A stretch of 50,831 bases of DNA from a virus. The notes under the pieces are model-generated. The model was given only the letters and a program-made list of their open reading frames with translations. It made no database searches and was not told the origin of the DNA. The translations under genes and the position numbers were made by a program. Positions 14,749-23,788 of this stretch are shown here, one piece after another; positions within the stretch are counted from its first letter, which is position 1, and each line of letters begins with the position of its first letter. The stretch covers positions 56,356 through 107,186 of the IMG/VR virus record IMGVR_UViG_3300000101_000007. One strand, written 5' to 3'.

Positions 14749-17079
14749 TTATATGTTACACGCTTCGCATTCTTCACCTTCAAGGTCTTCTACTGGTTGT
14801 AGATCACCGTTCATGTGTGTATGCCCATTCATTTCGACTTCTGCTGCTGCTTCTTTTGTTTCATCATCACCTTTAAAGTCATAGGTGTTTTGATAATAGC
14901 TTGTCTTCCAACCTAACTTATAAGTTGTCAACATGTCTTTCATCATTACGCTTAACGGAACTTCATTGTTCTCAAATTGCGTAGGGTTGTATGACCAATT
15001 ACCACTAATGGATTGATCAAAGAATTTTTGCATTACTGCTACAATGTTAATATACCCATCATTGTTTGGCATATCCCAAAGTAAAGTATAGAAGTTCTTT
15101 AGTTGACTATACTGTGGAACAACCTGTTTAAGAGGCCCTTTTTTACTTTTCTTAACGGACAAGTATCCTCTAGGTGGCTCAATTCCATTTGTTGCGTTCG
15201 ACACAACGGAACTGCTCTCCGAAGGCATTTGTGCAGACAATGTGCTGTGCCTAAGGCCGTGTAATTTGATGTCCTTGCGTAAAGTAGTCCAATCATACTG
15301 TAATTTTGTCTTTACAACTCCGTCTATATCTTTTTTGTATGTATCAATCGGCAATATGCCGTCCGCATATTTAGTACGATCGAAGTATTCACATGCACCA
15401 CGTTCTTCAGCAAGTGTGTTACTTGCAACTAACAAGTAGTATTGGAACGCTTCTGTAAGCTCGTGTACTAATGCCCATGCTTTAGGATCATCATACTTAA
15501 CTTTATTCTTTGCAAGATAGTGTGCAAGTCCAATGTAACCTATACCTAATGAGCGTCTTGCTTTTGTACTAATCTCTGCTGCCTTAACAGGATAACCTTG
15601 ATAGTCAATAATTTCTTCTAATGCTCTAACAGCAAGTTCACATAGTGGCTCAAGCTCTTCTAGTTTATTAATTAAACCTACGTTAATAGCACTTAAAATA
15701 CATAATGCAATTTCGCCTTCTTCATCATCAATGTGTTGAATTGGTTTAGTTGGCAGTGTAATCTCTTGACACAAGTTACTCATGTACACAGGATCTTTGA
15801 AAGAACTGTGTGAGTTGCTGTGGTCAACATTCATAATATAGATACGTCCTGTTTCAGCACGTTCTTTTAACATGTTACCAAACAATTCTTTTGCGCTTAC
15901 TGTTTTCTTTCTAATAGATGTTTTGCGTTCTGCTTTTTCATATACATCTTTGAACAAGTCGTTGTCGCCTGAGTAGAAAGCATCATAAACTTCTGGTACT
16001 TCATGTGGCGAGAAAAGAGTTATGTCTTTATTGGTCAAAAGCCTTTCATAAAATAATTTGTTAATTTGAATAGAATAATCTAATCTACGTACACGATTGT
16101 CTTCAGTACCCTTATTGTTTTTCAACACAAGGATGTCATCAATCTCGTAATGCCAAATAGGAAAATGAGTCGTTGCTGACCCACCACGTACACCATTCTG
16201 TGTACAACTTCTTACTGTGGATTCATATACTTTTAGAAATGGGATAACACCAGTATGTGCTACTTCTCCACCTCTTATTTTTGAGTTAATCGCTCTCGTA
16301 CGACCCGAGTTAATACCAATGCCTGCTCGCTGAGCAATGTAATAACCAATAGCGGAGTTGCTACTAAAAATACTAGACAAAGTATCGTCAACATCAACCA
16401 ATACACAACTAGCAAACTGACGGATTGGAGTACGAACTCCAGCCATGACTGGCGTCGGGATATTGATTTTAAAAAGGGAGGTCGCATCGTAATATTTCTT
16501 TACATAATTTAATCTTGTATCTTTAGGATAGTTTGCAAACAACGTTGCCGCAATCATCATATACATGAACTGCGGAGTTTCGTAGATGTCGCCATTACTT
16601 CTATCCTGACACAAATACTTATCCACAACTTGACGAAGACCTGCATACGTAAATTCTTCATTACGATCATGCTTTAGCCAGGTATTCATTTTCTTTAGTT
16701 CAGTATCGGTATATTGATCTTTAATTGCACTATCATAGACTCCACGCTCTATGTTACGATCAATTATAGTACTGAGAGAATCATGTTCATACTTTGTATA
16801 TACTTTTTTATGTAGTCCATATAACAACAATCTTGCTGCTGCATATTGATAATTAGGATTTTCTAACGATATAAGATCGTTTGCGCTCTTAATTAATATT
16901 TCTTGGATTTCTTCTGATGTCATGCCGTCATAAAACTGTAAATCAGCGTTCATCTCGATCTGCGAACTACTCACTCCAGCAAGACCAGCACAAGCTTCTT
17001 CAACAACAAAGTGCATTTTATCTAAATCTAAAATCTCTCTGCTGCCGTTTCTTTTTGTGATGTATATATCTTTGCTCAT
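14749..17079 (-). CDS. nrdA: Class Ia ribonucleotide reductase, alpha subunit
   Basis: 776 aa, close to the usual 760. An N-terminal ATP-cone (KRNGSREILDLDKMHFVVEE) is followed by the catalytic barrel with FASCVLVDV, the thiyl-radical loop SNLCQEITLP and EIALCILSA; all three active-site Cys are intact. The mobile tail ends in ECEAC, which glutaredoxin reduces. It converts NDPs to dNDPs. A 177-base leader upstream contains a small hairpin and candidate promoters. Operon order is nrdA-nrdB-small ORF-grx. Confidence 0.97.
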   Translation of the reverse strand: MSKDIYITKRNGSREILDLDKMHFVVEEACAGLAGVSSSQIEMNADLQFYDGMTSEEIQEILIKSANDLISLENPNYQYAAARLLLYGLHKKVYTKYEHDSLSTIIDRNIERGVYDSAIKDQYTDTELKKMNTWLKHDRNEEFTYAGLRQVVDKYLCQDRSNGDIYETPQFMYMMIAATLFANYPKDTRLNYVKKYYDATSLFKINIPTPVMAGVRTPIRQFASCVLVDVDDTLSSIFSSNSAIGYYIAQRAGIGINSGRTRAINSKIRGGEVAHTGVIPFLKVYESTVRSCTQNGVRGGSATTHFPIWHYEIDDILVLKNNKGTEDNRVRRLDYSIQINKLFYERLLTNKDITLFSPHEVPEVYDAFYSGDNDLFKDVYEKAERKTSIRKKTVSAKELFGNMLKERAETGRIYIMNVDHSNSHSSFKDPVYMSNLCQEITLPTKPIQHIDDEEGEIALCILSAINVGLINKLEELEPLCELAVRALEEIIDYQGYPVKAAEISTKARRSLGIGYIGLAHYLAKNKVKYDDPKAWALVHELTEAFQYYLLVASNTLAEERGACEYFDRTKYADGILPIDTYKKDIDGVVKTKLQYDWTTLRKDIKLHGLRHSTLSAQMPSESSSVVSNATNGIEPPRGYLSVKKSKKGPLKQVVPQYSQLKNFYTLLWDMPNNDGYINIVAVMQKFFDQSISGNWSYNPTQFENNEVPLSVMMKDMLTTYKLGWKTSYYQNTYDFKGDDETKEAAAEVEMNGHTHMNGDLQPVEDLEGEECEACNI

Positions 17080-17148
17080 TTCTCTCTCTTTAATTTTGTT
17101 ATTCTCAGTACAGAGGTATTTAGTTTTAGTACCTGCGAATGCAGGATC

Positions 17149-17250
17149 TTAGTGGCTAAAATTTATACCAGTGAACGTTTTATAATACTTGTTTAATTGT
17201 ACAGTCAGAATGTGTATTGAGCAAGAAGAAAATATATCTTTCTTAGCCAT
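17149..17250 (-). CDS. Small ORF between tail gene and nrdA
   Basis: 33 aa: MAKKDIFSSCSIHILTVQLN, then KYYKTFTGINFSH. It begins 6 bases after the stop of the tail gene and ends directly before a hairpin (CCTGC/GCAGG at 17132-17145). Position and composition suggest a real peptide, but no family is recognised. Confidence 0.5.
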   Translation of the reverse strand: MAKKDIFSSCSIHILTVQLNKYYKTFTGINFSH

Positions 17251-17256
17251 TCCTAA

Positions 17257-18828
17257 CTAAACTCCGTACTGTATGTCGAATGACAGAGATCCTGTAGCGC
17301 CTGTAGCAATAGGATTCTTATAAGACAACACTACAGTATCAGTACCACTGTCAGTGTCATTATCACGTAGGGCGGCTGAAAACTCAAAACCAGTCATTAC
17401 AACACCACCCGCCGAAGCAGTAGTAGTGTCGGAATATTCGTAATTATCTGATAAAGATAATTTTGAGATGTCGTCACCGATTGTGATATGAGCGGATCCT
17501 CTACGAACATGGTTAGCAAGTCTTAGTGTGTAGTTAATTTTCATAAATGCGTTAAGTGCTGAGAAAACAGCAACAGGTCTAAAACTATCAGTTGTATAAA
17601 TTTCTGAATAGTTGTTGTCTGTAAAACTAGCAAAGTCTCCACCTTGCACTTCTGCAATGGCTGCTACAGTCTCTGTGTTCACGACACCTGCGTCTTGTTG
17701 TCTATCACTTGTACATTCACGGACTACGTTGTTTCTACTTTCACCAAACTCAACAATAGTTGACGTTGGATTTGCAGATGATCCTGTGTTGTTTCCACAA
17801 CTTACAAAATCACATCTACTAATTTTTGTACCGTATCCATAGTTTGCATAGAATGCTTGTTTAGCAATCTCAGTAAAGTTACAGTCATTAATAATCCAGT
17901 TATTACCTTGCCCTGTTACTCCTGCAATGTAAATGGCTGTGTCATTAACGTTGAAGTCACTGTTTATGATTTCAACTTTGGTTGCTGTGTTTACTGTTTG
18001 ATTGCACTTTATACTGATGGAGTTGTCTTTGAACTTACATTGTTTAATTTTAACTGCGTCTACTTTGAGACCTGCTAAATCGTTGTTCCATATTACAGAT
18101 GCACTTTCTGTAGCATAGTTTGAAACTGGTGCACCTAAGCTATATTCTCCATCGAATATAATTCCTTCTAGCTCTACATCTTTAGCGCCTGTAAGAACAA
18201 GTGAACCTGAAGAACGTTTAATAGTAAGGTTACTAATATGTATGTTCGTTGGACGGTCGCTACTTGTAAATGATGCTAAAGAAGTTCCTTGTGAACTAAT
18301 GAGCTGTATGTTTCTTGTATCTAAGTTTAGTATTGCACCCTCTGCTGTTTCACCTCTAATGATTGCGTTACTAGGAACATCAAGTTCTCCAGTGAACAAG
18401 TATTCACCATTAGGTACAACTAATACTTTCTTAAAGTCAGGGTCTGCATTTCTAAATAATTGTGTAAAAGCATTTTCAAATGCAGTTACATTATCAGTTG
18501 AACCGTCACCTACTGCTCCAAAGTCTGCAACACTAACTTCCATCTCATCAATCTTACCTAATAGTGTACGTGATTGACTTTGTGTAATTGAAGGATTGTC
18601 TGATGCAAATTTATAGCTAGATGCTAGTTCTAAAATATTATCATGTTCGGTTAATACTTTTGTATTACCTACGTAGGGAGCACCTTCTGTAGTTGATCCA
18701 TTACCAATATATAGTTCTTGTGTGTCTACTGCCCATGCTAATTCTGCTGAACTTAATTGCGGTACACCACTAGAAGAGTTCTTTTTACCTCTTCTGATCT
18801 GGATCTTTGATATTTGAACTACAGCCAC
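17257..18828 (-). CDS. Tail protein with pectate-lyase-like beta-helix
   Basis: 523 aa from GTG at 18828 with AGGAG 7 bases upstream. The N-terminal segment (KIQIRRGKKNSSSGVPQLSS, then ELAWAVDTQELYIGNG) is the tail-fibre attachment type found in T4-like marine phages. Residues about 95-400 start with SVADFGAVGDGSTDNVTAFE and continue as a right-handed beta-helix of the pectate-lyase/tailspike type. Likely a distal tail or receptor-binding component that may bind surface polysaccharide. The late-type motif at 18854-18861 lies 26 bases upstream. Confidence 0.85.
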   Translation of the reverse strand: MAVVQISKIQIRRGKKNSSSGVPQLSSAELAWAVDTQELYIGNGSTTEGAPYVGNTKVLTEHDNILELASSYKFASDNPSITQSQSRTLLGKIDEMEVSVADFGAVGDGSTDNVTAFENAFTQLFRNADPDFKKVLVVPNGEYLFTGELDVPSNAIIRGETAEGAILNLDTRNIQLISSQGTSLASFTSSDRPTNIHISNLTIKRSSGSLVLTGAKDVELEGIIFDGEYSLGAPVSNYATESASVIWNNDLAGLKVDAVKIKQCKFKDNSISIKCNQTVNTATKVEIINSDFNVNDTAIYIAGVTGQGNNWIINDCNFTEIAKQAFYANYGYGTKISRCDFVSCGNNTGSSANPTSTIVEFGESRNNVVRECTSDRQQDAGVVNTETVAAIAEVQGGDFASFTDNNYSEIYTTDSFRPVAVFSALNAFMKINYTLRLANHVRRGSAHITIGDDISKLSLSDNYEYSDTTTASAGGVVMTGFEFSAALRDNDTDSGTDTVVLSYKNPIATGATGSLSFDIQYGV

Positions 18829-18853
18829 TTATTTGCTCCTGAAATTGTTATTA

Positions 18854-18861
18854 GTATTTAT
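18854..18861 (-). promoter_or_regulatory. Late-type promoter motif for tail gene
   Basis: Minus strand ATAAATAC, close to the T4 late -10 consensus TATAAATA, 26 bases before the GTG start. Confidence 0.6.
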
Positions 18862-18924
18862 GTCAATCAGTTCGCAAGTAGGGATCGCTTGTGTAACCTT
18901 GTTACAGTTGCGTGTATAGCACTA

Positions 18925-19635
18925 TTATGCTTTTGATGCGTAGTATTCTTCTACTTTAGAAAGCCACTTGTCTTGATATTCGTTCCAAGTATCTGGAGTA
19001 ACGTCGAACTGTTGATACTGTAAGTCTCTACTACACATAAAGATGTGTCCTTCACGTATTTCAGTACCGTATACTTCATTGTGTGCCATTGCATAAGCCA
19101 CTAACTGTAGATAGTAATCTTCAACCCATTCTGCTTTCTTAGGTTTGTTAGTTTGCTTATGGTCCATAATAGCAGGCTTACCTTTGAACACACCACATAA
19201 GTCTGTTGTGCCTGAATATAAACCTGGAAAGTATAATGCTTGTTCTATTGACCATATTTCATCTACATGTTTTAAACCATTTTCAATGATAACGTCCGCC
19301 ATCTTGTTTGCTTGTACATGCACAGGATTATTGCCTGGTTGTCGTTGTTCACCTACAACATATCTTTCTAAGTTGTTGTGCATTGCAGTACCAACTCCGG
19401 CTGCTTCAGTTGTGATGCGTTTTGCATTTGCCTCGCCAACTCGTTTGCGCCATTCAATAAGGTGAGTCATATCTTTAGTTGAACTAAGGATAGTTGTTAC
19501 ACTTGGTAACTTCTCATCGTCTGGGGTTAGGTAAACACGTTTGCGTGTTACAGGGTCATTGATCTGTTTTAACGATTTATATTCAAAACGTTCAACAAAA
19601 GGTGGTGGCGTCATTTCTATAGTTTCATTAGTCAT
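18925..19635 (-). CDS. PD-(D/E)XK exonuclease (RecB/Cas4-like)
   Basis: 236 aa. A PD-(D/E)XK core is visible: AAGVGTAMHNNLERYVVG at about 79-96, EQALYFPGLYSGTTDLCGVF with the motif D, then AIMDHKQTNKPKKAEW with the D-x-K, and YYLQLVAYAMAH (QxxxY). Similar nucleases process DNA ends in phage recombination. Driven by its own promoter at 19643-19671. Confidence 0.82.
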   Translation of the reverse strand: MTNETIEMTPPPFVERFEYKSLKQINDPVTRKRVYLTPDDEKLPSVTTILSSTKDMTHLIEWRKRVGEANAKRITTEAAGVGTAMHNNLERYVVGEQRQPGNNPVHVQANKMADVIIENGLKHVDEIWSIEQALYFPGLYSGTTDLCGVFKGKPAIMDHKQTNKPKKAEWVEDYYLQLVAYAMAHNEVYGTEIREGHIFMCSRDLQYQQFDVTPDTWNEYQDKWLSKVEEYYASKA

Positions 19636-19642
19636 ACTGTAT

Positions 19643-19671
19643 ATAGTACTACCTTTCTAGTAGTTTGTCAA
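19643..19671 (-). promoter_or_regulatory. Sigma-70 promoter for PD-(D/E)XK exonuclease
   Basis: Minus strand TTGACA (19666-19671), 17-base spacer, TACTAT (19643-19648), a few bases upstream of the ATG at 19635. The very short leader suggests that transcription begins almost at the start codon. Confidence 0.7.
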
Positions 19672-19678
19672 GTGTGGA

Positions 19679-20047
19679 TTATGTTTCTTGGGATAATTGC
19701 TGTGGTGCTGCACTTGCTGCCGTTTGATCTACAGCGTCTTGACTGCTTTGATCGCCTTGTGGAGATTGGGGATCTGCGTCTGGTGCACCTGGTACATCCA
19801 ATTCAATTCCGTCTGCGTTGAAGTTCTTTACAAGACTTTGGATTGCAGGACTGCTATCGTAAATTGCTTTGAACGTTTCGTAGTCTGCTGCTAATTGGAT
19901 TTTATTTTTTAATGCTAAGTTTGAAAGTCCTGCCCAATTCATTTTGGCTGCGGACTTTTTCATTTCTGCACGGCCGATAATATTTTTTAACAAGATTACA
20001 TACTTGTCAATAGTTTCATCAGTGCCTGTGAATTCAAAGAACCTCAT
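19679..20047 (-). CDS. Conserved phage hypothetical protein
   Basis: 122 aa. The start MRFFEFTGTDE is of a type common to marine T4-like phage small proteins. A helical middle (IDKYVILLKNIIGRAEMKKS) and a Pro/Gln/Asp-rich disordered tail follow. It sits two bases from the next small gene and likely belongs to a virion or assembly operon. Confidence 0.65.
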   Translation of the reverse strand: MRFFEFTGTDETIDKYVILLKNIIGRAEMKKSAAKMNWAGLSNLALKNKIQLAADYETFKAIYDSSPAIQSLVKNFNADGIELDVPGAPDADPQSPQGDQSSQDAVDQTAASAAPQQLSQET

Positions 20048-20049
20048 TG

Positions 20050-20391
20050 TTAAACCTCTGACTGTGCTTTTCTAAGTTCTCTAACCTGTGCTTCAAGCTC
20101 TTGTATTTTATCTGCAAGTTCTTTTCTTTCGGCTGCTTGTTGTGCTGGATCTGGTTCTGTCTTTGCTAAAGCCTTTTGTACTGCACCTGTGCCTGATTGT
20201 GCTGGAGTCTTCATAGCTGCTGCAACTCCTGGTTCACCCATTGCGCCTGCCATTGAACCTATTGCACTAGTTGCACCAGATACAGTCTTTGCACCAAGTT
20301 TTGCAACACCGCCGATACCTCTGGCTACTGCACCTATAAGTTCAGTAACTTCTTGGTCATCTGCATCTTTAATGAACTCATGCAGTTTCAT
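20050..20391 (-). CDS. Small phage protein with Gly/Ala-rich centre
   Basis: 113 aa. The start MKLHEFIKDADDQEVTELIG is helical. A Gly/Ala-rich segment (ARGIGGVAKLGAKTVSGATS) that could insert into membrane or pack in virions follows, and the C-terminus is a coiled coil (ADKIQELEAQVRELRKA). Similar short proteins occur in marine myoviruses. Role unknown. Confidence 0.65.
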   Translation of the reverse strand: MKLHEFIKDADDQEVTELIGAVARGIGGVAKLGAKTVSGATSAIGSMAGAMGEPGVAAAMKTPAQSGTGAVQKALAKTEPDPAQQAAERKELADKIQELEAQVRELRKAQSEV

Positions 20392-20394
20392 GTA

Positions 20395-21198
20395 TTATCC
20401 TGCTAATGTCTTAAGTAAGTTTGACTCGTAATTAATAGACTCACGCTTTTCACGTCCTGCTGTTTCCATTCCGCCTGATGCTGGTTCTGCTGTTGCAAAA
20501 TCATCTGCTGGCTCTTCAGCTGGTGCCTCAGCGTCTGCTGGTGCAGCCATGTCGTCCATTCCACCTTCTTCTGGTTCAGCACCTAACATACCTGTTGCTG
20601 CTTCTTCGCCAGTAAGTTGTCTAATAGAACTTGCTAGTGTTTCACGTGTTGTTTTAAGATTCTCTAATGCTTGTTGGATAGCTGGAGCAGAAGCTTCAAT
20701 AAATGCTTTTGATTGCTCTTGGCCCATCTCATCTCTAATTGAATCGCCTAGTTGAAGAAGTGTTTCATTTTCCATTCCGGAAAGTTCTTCAATCCAACGT
20801 CCAACTCTGTCTACCATAGTTTTAGCAGTTACAATAGCACTTGCTTGTTGGATTTCACCTTCGTTTACTTTCATGTCATCTCCTGTATTTTCTGTTGCTT
20901 CAGCTTGGGGAGCCGCTTGTGCAACGTCTAGGGAATCAATTGCTGCTTCTTCACGTTCTAGTATCTCTACATTAATAACATCAAGCATTGCTTGTGCTGT
21001 TTGTAGCGTGTCGTCTGTCAAGTCCTCATTAAATTTTGAACTTGATTTAGCATCATGGATTTGTGTACGTAACTTGTTACGTGCATCTTCTAGTTTCGCC
21101 ACATCAAATGCTTCAAGATTCAGTTTCTTACCGAATGTCTTGTGCATTGACTCATTCAGCTTTGCAGCCTTTGTTCTAAATAATTCGTTGTGTTTCAT
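20395..21198 (-). CDS. Prohead-core-like protein
   Basis: 267 aa, highly helical and acidic. The start MKHNELFRTKAAKLNESMHK and KLEDARNKLRTQIHDAKSS resemble the prohead core or scaffold-associated proteins of T4-like cyanophages. The C-terminal third is Ala/Pro/Glu rich and probably disordered, as expected for a core protein cut by a prohead protease. The assignment rests on composition and remembered family resemblance. A late-type motif is at 21227-21234. Confidence 0.55.
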   Translation of the reverse strand: MKHNELFRTKAAKLNESMHKTFGKKLNLEAFDVAKLEDARNKLRTQIHDAKSSSKFNEDLTDDTLQTAQAMLDVINVEILEREEAAIDSLDVAQAAPQAEATENTGDDMKVNEGEIQQASAIVTAKTMVDRVGRWIEELSGMENETLLQLGDSIRDEMGQEQSKAFIEASAPAIQQALENLKTTRETLASSIRQLTGEEAATGMLGAEPEEGGMDDMAAPADAEAPAEEPADDFATAEPASGGMETAGREKRESINYESNLLKTLAG

Positions 21199-21226
21199 TT
21201 TCTACAATCCCCAAAAGTTGTTATAT

Positions 21227-21234
21227 GTATTTAT
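21227..21234 (-). promoter_or_regulatory. Late-type promoter motif for prohead-core-like gene
   Basis: Minus strand ATAAATAC, 29 bases before the ATG at 21198, the same spacing as at the tail gene. Confidence 0.6.
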
Positions 21235-21675
21235 TCAAAACTCCGCTAATTGCTCTGCTTCCGACTTGGCATTTATTGCTCTATACTTAGCATCTTCGTA
21301 CCTGGTCCACATAATGTCAGCTTTTAGCTCGTCTTTTGCATTACAAGCTCTATGAAATCTGTCTAAAAATATATTACTATCTACATAATGACGGCTGTAA
21401 TATAAGTCTGCTGCAAATAATCTGTCTTGTAGCCCTTTATTCTTGTTCCATGCTAACAAGTTTGCGATGCGTATTGCTACTGCATTCAAACTTATGTTCT
21501 CATATACTAATTTATCCTTTTTCAATATATTTTTGAAAGGACCATTTGACTGGATCAGAACATCACCAACATGGATACCCTTGTCTGACCTAGAAGGCAG
21601 TATGGTTCCTTGTTCGAGAAACTCTCTGTAAGTCTTAGTTACGAGCTGTTCAAATCGTTTAGAAATATTTGTCAT
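21235..21675 (-). CDS. Conserved phage hypothetical protein
   Basis: 146 aa, predicted mostly helical (RFEQLVTKTYREFLEQGTIL, then ADLYYSRHYVDSNIFLDRF) with no motif I recognise. It starts directly after the terminator of the 21728-21955 gene, so it must have its own start signal; the sequence TGTAAATACA just upstream may be a late-type element. Probably virion-related. Confidence 0.6.
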   Translation of the reverse strand: MTNISKRFEQLVTKTYREFLEQGTILPSRSDKGIHVGDVLIQSNGPFKNILKKDKLVYENISLNAVAIRIANLLAWNKNKGLQDRLFAADLYYSRHYVDSNIFLDRFHRACNAKDELKADIMWTRYEDAKYRAINAKSEAEQLAEF

Positions 21676-21699
21676 AAAAAAAAGGACCTTTCGTCCTCT
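21676..21699 (-). terminator. Rho-independent terminator after coiled-coil membrane gene
   Basis: Minus strand AGGAC / GTCCT stem with a 5-base loop followed by eight T. Confidence 0.85.
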
Positions 21700-21727
21700 G
21701 TATTTACAACTTAATTAGTTTGGTGGG

Positions 21728-21955
21728 TTACATCTTGAGTAGCATAGTAACTACTATTGAAAGGACTGCTGCAATTATTGTTCCTGCTGTACCAATTATA
21801 ACTTTGGTTAAGCTCTTTTGACCGTCTGTAATATCTCTGTGAATATGCTCTACTTTCTTTTCTAGGTTGTCGAGACGACCTTCCAATTGCTCGTACCTTT
21901 CTTGGCACAAGTCAACATGAGCTTCTAAATTCTTTTTTTCTAGGCTAGTTGCCAT
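21728..21955 (-). CDS. Coiled-coil plus single-TM protein (XhlA-like)
   Basis: 75 aa. Residues 5-45 form a coiled coil (CQERYEQLEGRLDNLEKKVE), and residues 50-74 form one C-terminal membrane helix (VIIGTAGTIIAAVLSIVVTM). This is the topology of XhlA/haemolysin-like accessory holin proteins. A role in lysis is possible but unproven. Confidence 0.7.
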   Translation of the reverse strand: MATSLEKKNLEAHVDLCQERYEQLEGRLDNLEKKVEHIHRDITDGQKSLTKVIIGTAGTIIAAVLSIVVTMLLKM

Positions 21956-22076
21956 TTAACATTCTCTCCGAATACCGTTAATAAATTAACACTCTTGGTA
22001 TTGCCTTTTTGAATGTGCCTTGTGTAGCTGTTATCTGTCCTGTGCTTTGGTTGTGTGCCTTTAATGTCTAACAAAA

Positions 22077-22084
22077 GTATTTAT
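22077..22084 (-). promoter_or_regulatory. Late-type promoter motif
   Basis: Minus strand ATAAATAC 122 bases upstream of the coiled-coil membrane gene. The intervening bases (21956-22076) hold an open frame with no start codon, apparently no gene. Confidence 0.5.
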
Positions 22085-22368
22085 CATTTTCCTCTAGAAG
22101 TTAGAGCTCTAATCATTTTTTTGATGAGTCCTAATTCCTCTTTAACCATGCCTAAACCGTCCTGTGCCTTGGTTGATCTTTGGATCATATCTTTTATTAC
22201 TATCATAACCCAAATCCACCATGTAAAACACACTGTAGACATTATAACTATCCCAATGTATGCAAAGATGTCTAATTTTTGATAGACACCAAACAATGCC
22301 AAGAGAAATCCTACGAACATGAAGCAGCTCGTACCGAACATAATTATATTCCAATGGTGGTCTTTCAT
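22084..22368 (-). CDS. Two-TM small membrane protein
   Basis: 94 aa with two hydrophobic helices (TSCFMFVGFLLALFGVY and YIGIVIMSTVCFTWWIWVMI) and an amphipathic C-terminal helix (GLIKKMIRAL). It is the size of a class II holin but has no diagnostic sequence. It lies next to the XhlA-like gene, which makes a membrane or lysis pair conceivable. Confidence 0.65.
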   Translation of the reverse strand: MKDHHWNIIMFGTSCFMFVGFLLALFGVYQKLDIFAYIGIVIMSTVCFTWWIWVMIVIKDMIQRSTKAQDGLGMVKEELGLIKKMIRALTSRGK

Positions 22369-22410
22369 ACTATTATTTACTCGCTGATTGGTAGAAGATT
22401 CAGTCTACAC

Positions 22411-22788
22411 TTAATTGGCTGGTTTAAGCCATACGTTTGCGTGTTCGCCTCTTGTTATAAAGCACTTCTTGTCAAACGTAACGTTATTATTTAAATTACT
22501 AATTATCGGAATACTTTCTAAGTCATCTTTAAGTAAACCTACTGGGTCGCCGTCTTTTAAAAATACATCTTCACTTTCTACGTAGAATGACCAATACCAT
22601 TTAGTATCAATATCTTTGTACTCGATCATTTCAGGTTGTTGGTCCCATGTGCATAATGCTCTAAGTTCTATGCCTTGCACTAACGCATTGAAGTTTGATT
22701 GTTGGGCATGTCGTAGGGAACTTGTGTCTTGCCTATCGGGATTGGACTCTGTTATGTCAACGGTGGTTTCTACTTTGTATCTGATCAT
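22411..22788 (-). CDS. Conserved hypothetical protein
   Basis: 125 aa, beta-rich and soluble (KWYWSFYVESEDVFLKDGDP). No motif is recognised. It is the first gene downstream of the terminator at 22809-22840 and precedes the two membrane genes on the same strand. Confidence 0.6.
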   Translation of the reverse strand: MIRYKVETTVDITESNPDRQDTSSLRHAQQSNFNALVQGIELRALCTWDQQPEMIEYKDIDTKWYWSFYVESEDVFLKDGDPVGLLKDDLESIPIISNLNNNVTFDKKCFITRGEHANVWLKPAN

Positions 22789-22808
22789 TACTCATATTTA
22801 CCAGCCAT

Positions 22809-22840
22809 AAAAAAAGGGTGCCATATAACTGACACCCTTT
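22809..22840 (-). terminator. Rho-independent terminator after small virion-type genes
   Basis: Minus strand stem AAAGGGTG / CACCCTTT with an internal mismatch, then a run of T. It ends the 22858-23670 pair. Confidence 0.87.
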
Positions 22841-22857
22841 CTCGTATTTAAAATCTA

Positions 22858-23274
22858 TTAACTAAATGTTGCTGCTGCAATTGTAAAGTTAGTAGAGTTG
22901 CCTGAAGCTGCATTTTCAGCTGCTTTGATAGCTGCTTCTAATACACCATAACCAACAGTAGTACCGTCAGTGTCATAGATGTGTGAAGTATCTAATCCAA
23001 GTGTTAGTGCCATCACTGTGTCGCTAACTCTTTCAAAGTGGAATACTTCTGCACCTGCTTGAGCAATACCTTTAATTACTGCGTCTGCAGAACCACCAGC
23101 TGTAGTAAACTGGGCTGCTGCAAATGGTGTATCACCACCAGCTGTAATTTTTAAGAAAGTAAGCTCACGTGTGCCCAACTGTGACATTGGTTGTGCTGCT
23201 TTTTGGTTATTAGCGCCAACTGTATAAGTTGAAACACCATCACCTCTTACGACTTGTGCGTATAAATCTGCCAT
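22858..23274 (-). CDS. Small virion-type protein
   Basis: 138 aa, low in charge and rich in Ala, Thr and Gly (AAIKAAENAASGNSTNFTIA), starting MADLYAQVVRGDGVSTYTVG. Small virion-decoration or tail-associated proteins of marine T4-like phages look like this. Strong leaders and its own terminator suggest high late expression. It pairs with the 23296-23670 gene, which also starts MADL. Confidence 0.6.
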   Translation of the reverse strand: MADLYAQVVRGDGVSTYTVGANNQKAAQPMSQLGTRELTFLKITAGGDTPFAAAQFTTAGGSADAVIKGIAQAGAEVFHFERVSDTVMALTLGLDTSHIYDTDGTTVGYGVLEAAIKAAENAASGNSTNFTIAAATFS

Positions 23275-23295
23275 GTTATTCTCCTATATCCCTAA

Positions 23296-23670
23296 TTAAC
23301 CTGAAATACCAGGAATAGTAGCTTCAATTGACATAGTAACGCCAGTTGATCCTGTACCGAAGTTTGAACCTGCTGTCATTGCGCCTGTACCTTGTACAAC
23401 TACAAATGCATCGTTAGTGTTTTTGTCTAAGCCAACAATTGTGTTTGCATCATTAGTACCAGAAACGTCACCAGCTGCAATATAAACTAATGCTGCTTCG
23501 ATTTCTGCATCTGTGATAGATGATTTAGCTAATTTAATAACTCTAGTTAAACCTGCAATACCGTTAGTATCACCGTTTGCTGGTAATCTGTTGTCGCCTA
23601 ATTCTGCAACACCAACACCACTGTTATTAAAAGTTTGGAAGACGCCGCTTCCGTTTGATAGATCTGCCAT
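23296..23670 (-). CDS. Small virion-type protein, partner of preceding gene
   Basis: 124 aa, Gly/Ala/Thr/Asn rich (DLSNGSGVFQTFNNSGVGVA, then TGAMTAGSNFGTGSTGVTMS). GGAG is placed 6-9 bases before the ATG. An ATAAATAA late-type motif lies at 23731-23738. Same style as the neighbour and probably structural. Confidence 0.6.
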   Translation of the reverse strand: MADLSNGSGVFQTFNNSGVGVAELGDNRLPANGDTNGIAGLTRVIKLAKSSITDAEIEAALVYIAAGDVSGTNDANTIVGLDKNTNDAFVVVQGTGAMTAGSNFGTGSTGVTMSIEATIPGISG

Positions 23671-23788
23671 AATATTATCTCCTCGATTATTAAATGATCC
23701 CGCTCAGGGACCGGCTTTTTTCTTACACTCTTATTTATCTTTTGGGTAAAATATTGTGGGGAATGGGGTGTTTTTTGACTAAAAAGAC

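Noticed and set aside
15781-15840. NrdA reads NVDHSN where many class I enzymes read NVDHCN, suggesting loss of the radical Cys.
   Set aside because: The thiyl-radical Cys is the one in SNLCQE further on, which is intact, as are its two partner Cys. The DHC/DHS position is not the catalytic residue.
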